A stretch of DNA of 64,000 bases, from NCBI GenBank assembly GCA_004565275.1, contig SDOX01000017.1, forward strand, positions 521,585 through 585,584, read 5' to 3'. The notes below the pieces were generated by a model, which did not search any database, was not told the DNA's origin, and worked only from the letters and a program-made list of their open reading frames with translations. Shown piece by piece: positions 52,989 through 62,521 of this stretch. The position numbers and the translations under genes are program-made. Position 1 is the stretch's first letter. Every line of letters begins with the position of its first letter. The stretch comes from Nannochloropsis salina CCMP1776. Taxonomy: Eukaryota > Sar > Eustigmatophyceae > Eustigmatales > Monodopsidaceae.

Positions 52989-54215
52989 TTAGGATTGAAG
53001 CTGAGAGAGCTCTGCTGCCAATTCTTCCAAGGAGGCTTCCGTTCCTTCCCTCCCGCTTTGTTGTACGGACCCTGCGCTGCCCCTTTCCACTCCTACCTCC
53101 CCCTCCACATCAACCCCTTCCCTCCCAATCACCTCAATGCCCCATTCATTCGTCCCGTGCACCGGCCCCGCGCCCTCCCCCACCTCCCGGCAGTCCGTTT
53201 CCCTTCTATGCCAAGCCCTACCCTTCCCTCGCCAGGTTTCTTGCCGTCGCCGGCACCAGATATTGCCACAATCCGGGTTCGGCCACAGGGTGTGCCGAGG
53301 GAAATGATCGGTCAACGCGCTGTACCCCAGGTAGTACGACAGGTCGCCAAAATCTAAAAGGTATTTGAGGGCGTTTTGCACCAACAACCCTGCGACGATG
53401 CCCATGGTGGTGGGTAAGGAAGCGGCACAGACCCCTTCCCGTCGCAACGTGCTTTCCTCCCTGCCCGAGGCCACCAGGAGTGGGGGAAGGCACTCAAAAC
53501 ACGCGGTTCGACCGGGGAAAAGCGTCTGAATATGCCCAGAGACCGCGTCTTCGCTCACGCCCGACTCCATCCACGCCACGTCCGCTTCGTTGCAAGCCTG
53601 GTTAATGGCAGTGCGGGCAGCGTAATTGTCGACGCAGCTTAGGACCAAATGGACGGGTGACCTTCCATCTGGACCGCCACGGCGGAGGCGGTCCAAGAAA
53701 TGCTCAAAGTGCGGCACGCTTGTGACGTCGTAGGTGTGCCCCTCCAGGCACACGTCCGGATTGATGCTTTCCAAAGTGGCCATGGCGGCCTCCGTTTTGC
53801 GTAGGCCTGCATGTTCGGGCCGAAAAAAGAGACGGTTCATGTTGGCCAGCTCCACGACATCATAGTCAAACAGCAGAAGCTTCCCAATTCCGCATCGAGT
53901 CAACATTTCGGCCGCCACAGACCCTACGCCGCCCAGACCAACAATGAGGACGGATACCTTTCGGATGCGTTCATACTCCTTCACAACGCCCATGCGCTTG
54001 AGCGCCATTAGACGGCTGTACGGATTGCTGTCTGTGACCTCTGCAGACATGTGGTCGATTTTGACGCGGCCAGGCCTAAACACGGGGGAAGACGTGGTTG
54101 TACAAGGAGGAGGAGGCGAAGAGGCAGCAGTAACACTGTGGAGGGCTGCCCGGAGGGAGGTTATTTCAGCTTGAAGCGCCGCAATAACATCGGAAGAGGA
54201 AGCACACGGGTCCAT
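52989..54215 (-). CDS. UBA5: UBA5, UFM1-activating E1 enzyme
   Basis: One exon, 408 residues. It adenylates UFM1 and carries it as a thioester for the E2 UFC1 (ufmylation, ER-linked). Visible are the nucleotide loop [35 protein letters not shown], the crossover loop [18 protein letters not shown], the zinc Cys pairs ([16 protein letters not shown]) and the catalytic Cys in [14 protein letters not shown]. The C-terminus keeps both regulatory motifs of animal UBA5: the UFM1-interacting sequence (NEWGIEVIG) and a UFC1-binding last helix ([12 protein letters not shown]). The Met at 54215 gives a short N-terminus with a heptad-like helix before the core, as in other UBA5 proteins. Only the Gly/Glu/Val-rich spacer between the two C-terminal motifs is unusual. 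Confidence 0.95.
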   Translation of the reverse strand: MDPCASSSDVIAALQAEITSLRAALHSVTAASSPPPPCTTTSSPVFRPGRVKIDHMSAEVTDSNPYSRLMALKRMGVVKEYERIRKVSVLIVGLGGVGSVAAEMLTRCGIGKLLLFDYDVVELANMNRLFFRPEHAGLRKTEAAMATLESINPDVCLEGHTYDVTSVPHFEHFLDRLRRGGPDGRSPVHLVLSCVDNYAARTAINQACNEADVAWMESGVSEDAVSGHIQTLFPGRTACFECLPPLLVASGREESTLRREGVCAASLPTTMGIVAGLLVQNALKYLLDFGDLSYYLGYSALTDHFPRHTLWPNPDCGNIWCRRRQETWRGKGRAWHRRETDCREVGEGAGPVHGTNEWGIEVIGREGVDVEGEVGVERGSAGSVQQSGREGTEASLEELAAELSQLQS

Positions 54216-54801
54216 GCTGATGACACGATGCCTTCTGGTGGTATTGAATACGTTTTTGGAGCGTTAAGCCCACGCGTCAAATACTTTGAAGTCCTTTCCA
54301 CCAATTAAATCCTTGTTGTCCCTGCTTCCACATTCAACGGGTGGTATGTCTGGAAGTTTGCGATTTGGCAGTCGACCTGATGGCCAGAACATGGCAATAA
54401 TAGGCAAGGCTCGCGTGAAAACAGGCTCATGATGAGGGATTTGGAGATGCTTTGTTGCCTTTTTTGTCGTCAAAGTGCTGCATGGGACCATGTCATTTCC
54501 AAACTGCGTGCCATCATGGTAGAAGCATCGGTGTCTCCCCTCGCTTCATCGCTGGGCTTGCGACATCAGCACACCGTGCGCCTTCCTAACTAATATTTAC
54601 GTCAGATTATTTCTTGTATCTACGGAAACCTATCCATACGGACTGTGCATAGACGGGGCAAGTGGATCAAGCGTCCCTCATTGCATGCCCGTACCTTTCT
54701 TGCACTCCTTCCCATCTCTGCCCCGGAATCCATCGCACGCGCTTCTGAAGCCCAGTTACTCAGCTTCCCTCCTTTTGTCTCCCACTCGCCCACAGAGATT
54801 C
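54216..54801. promoter_or_regulatory. Divergent intergenic region, UBA5 / CnoX-like
   Basis: About 590 bases between divergent start codons; the plus-strand frame is open from 54685, but the Met at 54802 is preferred. No element assigned. Confidence 0.4.
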
Positions 54802-56349
54802 ATGATCTCCCGCTTATTTGCTGTCAGCGCATGCAGGAGAGCTGTGAGTGCCAGGCAGCGGCAGCCCACTTCAACAGTATCTCGGATCGCCCTCCGCGGT
54901 TTAGCTTCCTCCAAACATCCTCCTTCCTCTCCTCCCCCCCCCCCAGGCATGGGTGCCAACGGTCTGATCGGCCTTCCTCCAAACCCCCGCCCACCGCCCT
55001 CTCGCAAACCACCGCAGCCGACACCGACTCCCGCAACTGCGCGCATGCCCTCTGTGATTGAAGTGGACGTTAAGAACTTCGTGGCCTTGCTCAAGTCCCC
55101 TGTCCCCGTCATCCTCGATTGCTACGCAAGCTGGTGCGACCCGTGCAAAAAACTGACGCCCGTGCTTGAACGTATCGTCGGTAAGTACCCGGGGAGGCTA
55201 ATATTGGCCAAGCTTGATGTGGACAACCACCAGGAGCTGGCGGCTCAATTGAACGTGAGCTCCCTCCCAGCCGTCTTCGGCCTGTGCGAAGGGAAACTTG
55301 TGGACCGATTCGTGGGGATGCCCACCGAGCCGGTACTGGCTGGGTTCTTGGACAAAATGCTCTCGATCGTCCCGATCTCGTCGGGGCAGGAAGGGAAGGG
55401 CGAGCCCTCCCCGGCGGAGAAACAGGAGGCGGTGTTGAAGCGGGCGGATGCGCTTCTGACCGAGGGGACAAAGGAGGGGGGAAGCGGGGAGACGGCGACA
55501 GAGGCAGGCGCACTCTACCGCCAAGTGTACGAAGAGCTGGGGAAGGAGGATACGCCGGCCACCTATCTGCAAGCGAGGTGCCTGGCAGGGTTGGCGCGGT
55601 GTGCATTGGGGGGAGGGGCGAGGGAGGAGGCCAAGGAGTTGGTGGGCATGCTCAAGAGGCAGCACAAGGCGGATATGGAGACGATGCCGGTAAGGAAGAG
55701 GGGTAGGGAGGGAGGGAGGGAAGGCTGGGTGGGAAGGAATCTTTGCGGGAATCATTCAAGGCAGCCCCTGCCCCGCAGGAGGTCCGCGCGGCCGTCTCCT
55801 TCGTCGAAGTGGCCTTGGAGGCCCCTGCGGAGGAAGAGGGGGCGTCCCTTGAAGACACCTTGACAAAGCTTCAAGGTAACGTCATGGCCAATCCTGGTGA
55901 TTTGGAAGCACGCTACAACTTGGCTTTGAAGAACTTTCAGCTGCAGCGCTTTGAAACCTCCATCGACGCCTGTTTGGAGGTAAGGGGGGGGGGAAGGCGG
56001 GAAGGAGGGAGGGAAAGAGGGGAGGAAGTGGAAAGACGCAAGAATAAAGGATCAAGAGGGAGGAAAAAGAAGCCCAAAAGAAAGGAAGGGCGAGGGTGGA
56101 AGTCGCCAGGGTGAGAGAGGAGTGAGAGCTGTGTAGGAGATTTTCAAAATATACCCGGCTTACCAACGACCCCCGCCTGTGTCCTCGGCCTTTCCTTCCC
56201 CTTCTTCCCCGCAGATTTTGAAACGGGACAAGGCCTGGAAGGAGGGGGCGGCCCAGGCCCTCTTGCTCAAGACCTTCGAGGCTCTGGGCCCGGAGAGCGA
56301 CCTGACCAGGAGAGGGCGCCAGCGCATGACCAACTACCTCTTTCTCTAG
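54802..56349 (+). CDS. Mitochondrial thioredoxin-TPR protein, CnoX/YbbN-like
   Basis: Three exons, join(54802..55689, 55779..55979, 56215..56349), 407 residues, phase 0 throughout, donors GTAAGG. The N-terminus (MISRLFAVSACRRAVSARQR, then STVSRIALRGLASS) is a typical mitochondrial presequence, followed by a Pro-rich linker. A thioredoxin domain comes next (VILDCYASWCDPCKKLTPVL, KLDVDNHQELAAQL, SSLPAVFGLCEGK) with the redox pair in WCDPC. Helical TPR-like repeats complete it (ALYRQVYEELG, DLEARYNLALKNFQLQRFET, KEGAAQALLLKTFEALG). This is the layout of bacterial CnoX, a redox holdase that passes clients to GroEL. CnoX in E. coli lacks an active CXXC, while other bacteria keep it; here both Cys are present. 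A partnership with mitochondrial Hsp60 is inferred. Confidence 0.88.
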
Positions 56350-57013
56350 GATACTCGTAGGCTTTTTAATAAAATACCCGCGTCGTTGGGCCCTTGTGCC
56401 CCTCCTCCTTCCCCACCACCCCTTCGTCCATCTCCTCCCTCTTTTCTCCCTCCTTTTTGTCTTCCTCCCCTTTGGCACCGCCAGTCCCCGGGCCGGTAGT
56501 AGACCCTCTCGTGGGCTCGCGAGGGGGACGGTTGGAGTCTGGTGGGGAATTCACCATAGAGTGAACGGGCAACGCCCGGGCGAGGCTGATCGCGTAATGG
56601 CTCCTCAGAAAGCAAGAAATGTCGATTGTGCATGCCAGCAGAAGAATGAGATGCATTGTTGTTGTGGCCGGTGTACTCCGGTAGCCCCTGTTTCCCCCTC
56701 GTCCTCCTTCCTGTCCTCGTTTCCCCCCTGCTCCAGCCTTCTCCTCACTCCCTCCTCCCGGTCGCACCCGCTTTCTCCCCGGGGACCGGCCTGCGGCCTG
56801 AGACATTGATAACATCTCCCTCTCCCCTCGTGCCTCCGGCCCACTTAATGTCGGCCTTCGAGAGGAGGATGACCATTCAGACACCCAACATGCCGGTCTG
56901 ACTGTCCCTTGCATTGCCACATTCCGGTACTTCACAGGACGTTTCGCACCCCAACCCGCCTTCGTGCGCACCCCTCGTTGCCTTCCCTCCCTGCCTCGTC
57001 CTTGCCCGGGGGC
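56350..57013. other. Intergenic between CnoX-like and cupin genes
   Basis: About 660 bases with no supported gene; a minus-strand open frame (56366-57031) is compositionally random. Confidence 0.4.
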
Positions 57014-57754
57014 ATGTCGCTCAATCACCACACAGCAGAAGCCATCGTCCGGCTCCTAGGCCTCCAACCTCGTAAGAAGGAGGGAGAGAGGGGGGGTAAC
57101 GTGCAAGGGAGGGACGGGACATGACGTCCCTCGCGCTTCCAGGGTCCGTTAAGTTCAACCCTCCGGGCTCTCCACGTCGCGATGTCCTGATGCCACCCTT
57201 ACTTACTTTCTCCCCTTTCTTCAGACCCTGAGGGCGGATTTTTCAAGGAAACCTACCGCAGTGGCGCCTGTCCAGGGGCTTCTCAAGGACTCACTGATAC
57301 AAGCGGCGCCCTCCTTCCCTCCTCACCCTCTCCCGCCTCCTCCCTCCCGTCCCCCCCCCGCAACATCTGCACCTCGATCTTCTACCTCCTCACCACCGAG
57401 GCACCCGTTGGGTTTTGGCACAAAAACCGCTCCAACATCGTCCACTACTATCAAGGAGGCGATCCCCTCACCTACTACCTCCTTCCCCCATCCACCGGAC
57501 GCCTGGAAAGACATGTCCTGGGGCCCGACCTGGCCCACGGGCACACGCTGCAGTTGATCGTCGAAGGGGGAGTGTGGAAGGCGACCGTCCTGGAGGGGGG
57601 TTCGGTGGGATGGGGTCTGCTGGGGGAAGCTGTGGCGCCGGGCTTCGATTACAGGGACATGACGTTTGGGAACGAGGACGACATGGCGAAAGAGTACCCG
57701 GAACTGGTGGGGAAGCTTCGGCCTTTTTTAAAGCCCAAAAAGGTGGGAGAGTAG
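57014..57754 (+). CDS. DUF985 / cupin_5 family protein
   Basis: Two exons, join(57014..57071, 57225..57754), 195 residues. The junction restores His in the family signature LLGLQP|H|PEGGFFKETYRS, so the intron is well supported. Other cupin blocks are TSIFYLLTTEAPVGFWHKN, DPLTYYLLPP, LQLIVEGGVWKA, GGSVGWGLLGEAVAPGFDY and DMTFGNEDDM. The family forms small beta-barrel proteins, found in bacteria, yeast and plants, and is thought to bind a ligand or sugar-like compound; a firm reaction is not known. An insert of about 25 residues rich in Ser/Pro lies between ETYRSGA and RNICTSIFY. The protein is probably cytosolic, as no leader is seen. Confidence 0.9.
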
Positions 57755-58445
57755 GGAAAGGAGGCGAACACGTGATAGGGGAGGGAGTGACAGGTGATGC
57801 CGCTGCGGTTGCTTGTTCGTTCTTTTGGGGCCGGTAGGTCCTCTTGCAAGGAGAGGAATGACGTGGACGACGGGGCGGCTATGCTAAATCGACGTGAGTA
57901 CGGTACACTAAAGATATAGTTGGGAGTTCGGCGCTTTAAGAACAGCCTCCCCCCCACATTTGATGCACACGACAAAAATCAAGCTTTGGAATGACAGGAA
58001 ATAGGCTGATTGTACCCGGAAAGGGTCGAGCCTCGGTCATATTTTGTTTTTCTCGTTCAAACAACTGCGCTTTACCGCGTGTGTCCACGTGACGATGCTT
58101 CGTCGTCAAGGCATTCTTTATGTGTTCCAGGACATTCTATGATAGCCACATGCGCCCCTCTGGTGATGCTCCCACCTACAAGACAGCCTTTGTGTTTTCA
58201 TTTGGGTGCCTGTTAATCTCGATGGTGTCACATCTTGACAGCGTTCAATTTGTTCAAGCTCCCTCGTCGAGTCGCTGACAGCCATGTCCCCACCCCCCCA
58301 CCCCCATGGTTTTTATTCAACCGCTTCCAGGGTAATGGCATGCCAGTACGCCAACGATCCAGGACTTTTTCCCTTTTTCGAACACGAGTAGGATGTGGGC
58401 AAAAAATATTCTACGTCATCTATCGTCTTGCTCTGACCACCCCCT
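57755..58445. other. Convergent 3' intergenic region
   Basis: No gene supported between the cupin and coiled-coil stop codons. Confidence 0.4.
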
Positions 58446-59530
58446 TTATCCCCTTGTATTTTCGATGTGTGTCCTACTGGCTGTGGAATCTTCGTCCTCT
58501 TCCCTCTCTTCTTTAATATATTTCTCGTTGCTTTCTAGAGCATTCCGCGCGCATGGCTTCACTTCATGTGCATGGAACGGGCCTGCACTCGTCTTCGGGA
58601 TCCGCCGCTCCCGTGGGTGTTTGTGAGAGTGCAGATCGGAGACACTATTGTCGTTGAAAGGGTGGAGGCCCCTTGTGTGCGTTTCAATGATGCCCTCTTC
58701 ATTCCAAACCTCGGACTTGCACCCCAGCACATTCTGAATACCCTCATTTTGACCTCTTCCTCTAACTTCATCGTTCCCTCTAATCGTTTCTTCTTGGTTT
58801 GTTTCGTCCCCTCCTCCGCCTCCCTTTCCTTCTCCTGATTCACCTCCCTCTTCTTCGCCCTCATAGACAGGGTCTATCAACAATGATGAGGTCACATTTA
58901 CTTCGGTTCCAAATGCTTGCGACAACGTCCTGATGGCCCCCAGGACTTGCTGGATCCGCTCTTTTTTTTCATCGATCTCCCTATTGAGCAGGGAGAGGAA
59001 TTCTACCTTTTTTTTAACTTCCGAGTGGTACTCAGTCTGGAGCTAAAGAAATAAATGTAGGATGTACATGAAGGAGAGACTTTAGTGTTGGCAGTGGATC
59101 GGTCAAAAGGGGAAGATATACTTCAGCAGAGAATTGGACAAAGTACCTTTGCCATCGTAGCAACGAGCAGCTGCTCGACCCCCATAGCGCTATCTCGAAG
59201 ATTTTGAGTGTGATGTGTGATATCAAAAACCTTTTGATCCTCCTGTATCCGCTGTTCCTCGCTATGAGTTCTGTCCGATACTTCTATCTCTCGCATCATA
59301 TCCGTGGCACGCTCTTTCCTCACTGCCGCTTCCTCCACTCCTTTCTTCTCTTCTGGGGTAATAGCCGCCCTTCGAGCGGTTGCAGTTGGCGAAATGCGTC
59401 CAATCACCTTGCTTATGTCTAAATGAAAGTTATCTTCGGCTAAAAGAAAAGTTTTCGCCTTCTTTCGTGCGCTCGGTCGATGACGTGCCGTTCCGGAATT
59501 GACGGGGAGGTGAAGACGGTCGTAAGGCAT
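58446..59530 (-). CDS. Coiled-coil protein of unknown function
   Basis: Two exons, complement of join(58446..59042, 59147..59530), phase 0, 326 residues. Acceptor TTTCTTTAG. The N-terminal 40 residues are basic, with KKAKTFLLAEDNFHLDISK. A long charged helix region follows (EEKKGVEEAAVRKERATDMM, EEQRIQEDQKVFDITHHTQN) and continues after the junction (HSEVKKKVEFLSLLNREIDE, KKERIQQVLGAIRTLSQ). Heptad-like hydrophobic spacing suggests a coiled coil. The C-terminal third is Gly/Glu-rich and then irregular, so the true end may lie earlier through an unrecognised intron. No family is recognised. Divergent from the protease gene. Confidence 0.55.
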
Positions 59531-59993
59531 TTGTTCCTTTTTGCGTAGCTATTCAGCAACTGTATGTATGCAAGGAAGACGTTGTTCAATGAAAAAGTCA
59601 GTGGGCAGGGATGTGAGGCATCCCCAGGAAATACACTGACCTTTCCAGGAGGAGGAGGAAGGGCAAGGCGGGCCGGGAAGGAGGAACCTAACCTCCTGCC
59701 TCATGGGCCAGCTTCAACCCGCCTGGTCGCTCTTTTTTCTTCCCGCGGCCCTGGTCGACGTGTCCAATGCTTCCCTTTCTGTCCCCTTGGGCGTGCGCGT
59801 CCATTACTTCGATGGCTTGTTCCCATGCTTCAATGGTGAATGGTGCGGTCGGACCTGGCCGTGCGATCCGGCACAAGTCCACAGCCCTGACACGTCGACC
59901 CTCTCTTCCCTGCGCATCGCTCAAACTTCGCATTTTAAATTCCAAACATCGAAACAGCCTCGACTCCATTTACACAGGGAAGACCTGTCAAGC
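59531..59993. promoter_or_regulatory. Divergent intergenic region, coiled-coil gene / cysteine protease
   Basis: About 460 bases. The protease frame is open back to 59703, but that extension precedes the signal peptide and is taken as 5' untranslated. Confidence 0.4.
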
Positions 59994-61685
59994 ATGCGCG
60001 TCCTCTTCCCCTTCTTTTGGGCCTTTCTTGCCACATGTGCAGCCTTGAACGACACAATTGTCGATGTCCAAGAAGAACGTGATGACATCTTGTCTTTGCG
60101 GCCCCTCTTCCGCGCCTGGATGAAACATCACAACATCAGTATTCCTCCCTCTAAAATTGCCCATCGACTTCGGATTTTCGCCGCCAACCATGCCTTCATT
60201 CTGTCCCACAATGCCCAACAACACCCTCGTCCATCATATACACTGGGGCACAACCGTTTTTCGCATTTAACTTTCGACGAATTCCGAGCCATGCACCTCG
60301 GCTTTACCCGCCCCACCACAGCATTTCCCCCCTCTTTTGAGGAAGCCGAGACGCCGCAGAACGATGTGCTCGCCACAAGTCGATCATTGCGCGGTCATCT
60401 TTCAACGACCGACAAAAATCATGCCATTGGAATGAACACTGAACGGTTTCCTCCTTACACCTTCCCTCGCCCAGCCTGGCTTCCCCACATCGAGAACCCT
60501 TCTTCCTCCCTCCCTCCCTCCATTGACTGGGTGGAGAAGGGGGCCGTCACGCCCGTTAAGGACCAAGGGCAGTGCGGATCCTGCTACTCCTTTTCCGCGG
60601 TCGGGGCCGTGGAGGGGGCGTACTATTTGCAGACGGGCGTCTTGTCCGAGTTCTCCATGCAAGAAATCGTGGACTGCGACGGCTTGGACGGGGGCTGTCA
60701 GGGTGGGGAGATGCAACAGACGTTCAAATGGATGCAAATGAACGGAGGTCTGTGCTTGCTCTCGGACTACCCCTACGTGAGCGGCACCACGGCGGAGGAA
60801 CAGGCCGTCTGCCTTCCCTGCCCAGTCGTGCCAGGCACGGCCCCCGAGAAATGGATTACGGTGCGCCGCAATTCTATGACCGAGCTCCAAGAGGCCGTGG
60901 CCGCACAGCCTGTTTCCGTGGCTGTAGGTGCAAGCCGCGCCTGGATGTTTTACGAGGCCGGTGTCTTCGATGGGAAGTGCGAGCAGGAACTGAACCATGG
61001 GGTGCTGTGCGTCGGGTACGGCGGGGGAGAGGGAAGTGAAGAGGGGCAGTATTGGAAGGTCAAGAACAGCTGGGGCCCAGAGTGGGGGATGGAGGGCTAC
61101 ATTCTCCTAAAGCGCGATGATTTCGACAAGCAGGCTGCGTGTGGGATCATGGAAGACGCTTCTTACCCGATCCTGCCCTCGGTTCCCGGGATGACTGGAA
61201 ACGAGCCCGCCCGCCCCCCCGTCATCTCTCAAGCAGGCCGCAGTAGCGGGAGTACTGTGGGGCTGAATCCCTTGCAGGGTTCTGCCACAGCCCGGGACTG
61301 CGGGGGTAGCACGGCCATTTTTTCGAACGTCCGCATTTCCCCGGACGCGGTGGAGAAGAACGAGCTGGTGACGGTGATGGCCGAAGGGACCTTGACGAAA
61401 CCCACCTTGAGCGGGACGTATACCCTCTCTGTGGTCTACGAGGGAGCCCAACTGTACTCCCATGCCGGCGACGTGTGCGGGAACGAGACGGTCGCCCTGC
61501 CTTTGAACGCAGGTACGGTCCACGTCTTTGGCTTCGCCTGTCCCGCGAACCCTGGCCCCGTCTCCTACGGACTGGACGTGATTTTGCCTTCGATTGCACC
61601 CTCAGGGGAGTACCTGATCTCCATTAAGGGCCACGATCAGGACAACGCCCAGCTTGTCTGTATAGAGGCCGACTTGAAATTGTGA
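59994..61685 (+). CDS. Papain-family (C1A) cysteine protease with C-terminal ML lipid-binding domain
   Basis: One exon, 563 residues from the Met that begins the signal peptide (VLFPFFWAFLATCAAL). An I29 pro-domain follows with an ERFNIN-like spacing (HRLRIFAANHAFILSHN, then YTLGHNRFSHLTFDEFRAMH). The mature enzyme starts near SIDWVEKGAVTPVKDQ. Catalytic residues are Cys 197 in GQCGSCYSFS, with the usual Trp replaced by Tyr, His 335 in LNHGVLCVGYG, and Asn 358 in VKNSWGPEWG. Residues about 432-563 form an ML (MD-2/NPC2-like) domain with paired Cys (RDCGGSTAIF, AGDVCGNETV, FGFACPANPGP, AQLVCIEADL). A secreted or lysosomal/vacuolar protease is predicted, with the ML part perhaps binding lipid or sterol. 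Oomycete proteases with the same two domains are known to me. Confidence 0.92.
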   Translation: MRVLFPFFWAFLATCAALNDTIVDVQEERDDILSLRPLFRAWMKHHNISIPPSKIAHRLRIFAANHAFILSHNAQQHPRPSYTLGHNRFSHLTFDEFRAMHLGFTRPTTAFPPSFEEAETPQNDVLATSRSLRGHLSTTDKNHAIGMNTERFPPYTFPRPAWLPHIENPSSSLPPSIDWVEKGAVTPVKDQGQCGSCYSFSAVGAVEGAYYLQTGVLSEFSMQEIVDCDGLDGGCQGGEMQQTFKWMQMNGGLCLLSDYPYVSGTTAEEQAVCLPCPVVPGTAPEKWITVRRNSMTELQEAVAAQPVSVAVGASRAWMFYEAGVFDGKCEQELNHGVLCVGYGGGEGSEEGQYWKVKNSWGPEWGMEGYILLKRDDFDKQAACGIMEDASYPILPSVPGMTGNEPARPPVISQAGRSSGSTVGLNPLQGSATARDCGGSTAIFSNVRISPDAVEKNELVTVMAEGTLTKPTLSGTYTLSVVYEGAQLYSHAGDVCGNETVALPLNAGTVHVFGFACPANPGPVSYGLDVILPSIAPSGEYLISIKGHDQDNAQLVCIEADLKL

Positions 61686-62521
61686 GGAGGTGTGTCGGGC
61701 ACGCATCGTCCGGCCCGTGTAGAGGCGCAGAAAACGAAGGCACGTACAAGGTGTGAGTAATTGCATGATGCTTTGTGAGCATGGTACTTTCCCCGGAAAA
61801 ACGGTGACGTGACATAATTTAATTAGTTTGAACCAAATGATGGCGGGAAAACGAGGTTAGGAGGAATGTACAGAGGCACGAAAAAAGTGATGGAGGAAGA
61901 TGGCTCCTATAGCGATGCTAGTATATGGCCAGGTGGTAGTTTAAGTCTTGGAAAGAGAAATGCGTGTACAGGGCATTAGCCACATTAAAAATGAAGCTGA
62001 GTAGTTCTAGGAATAAGGGGAGGTTTTGCTGCCGACTAGGATACAGATGCCAACCCTCCAAAATTCCTGGGAAAATATTCAGAGGAATTGAGCCAGGTGG
62101 GCAGATATTTTGAACAACAGCCTTTCAATAAAGCTTTGCTTTTCACAAAAGATGCGTCTTATAGCTTTCCACGTTGCAAAGATCCGTGACGTATTCCTAG
62201 CCCTAGGCACAAGCCCATTCACAGTACCAACTATGGTCCAAACAGAAAAAAGTACACATGCATGCGCCCACTCATACACGTTGACTTTGACGGCGGAAGT
62301 AAAGGCATTAGAAGGACATTTAAACCGTGGGAAAGGGTGGAAAACGGACCCGAAAGGCCTGACGAACACAGAGTTGAAGCGGGCCAATGGCCTCGGGCTC
62401 TTTCTCGTCTTGCGACATTTCCTCTAGCTTCTCCGCGTCACAAATCGATAATGCGTAGAGGGGCCCACAGCAAAGCATTCTGATTTTCGCACGTCATTCA
62501 CAGAGTACAGGTGTGCAGAAA
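61686..62521. other. Intergenic between protease and Obg genes
   Basis: About 0.84 kb, AT-richer. Short open frames around 62110-62480 on both strands look random. It should contain the Obg promoter. Confidence 0.4.
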
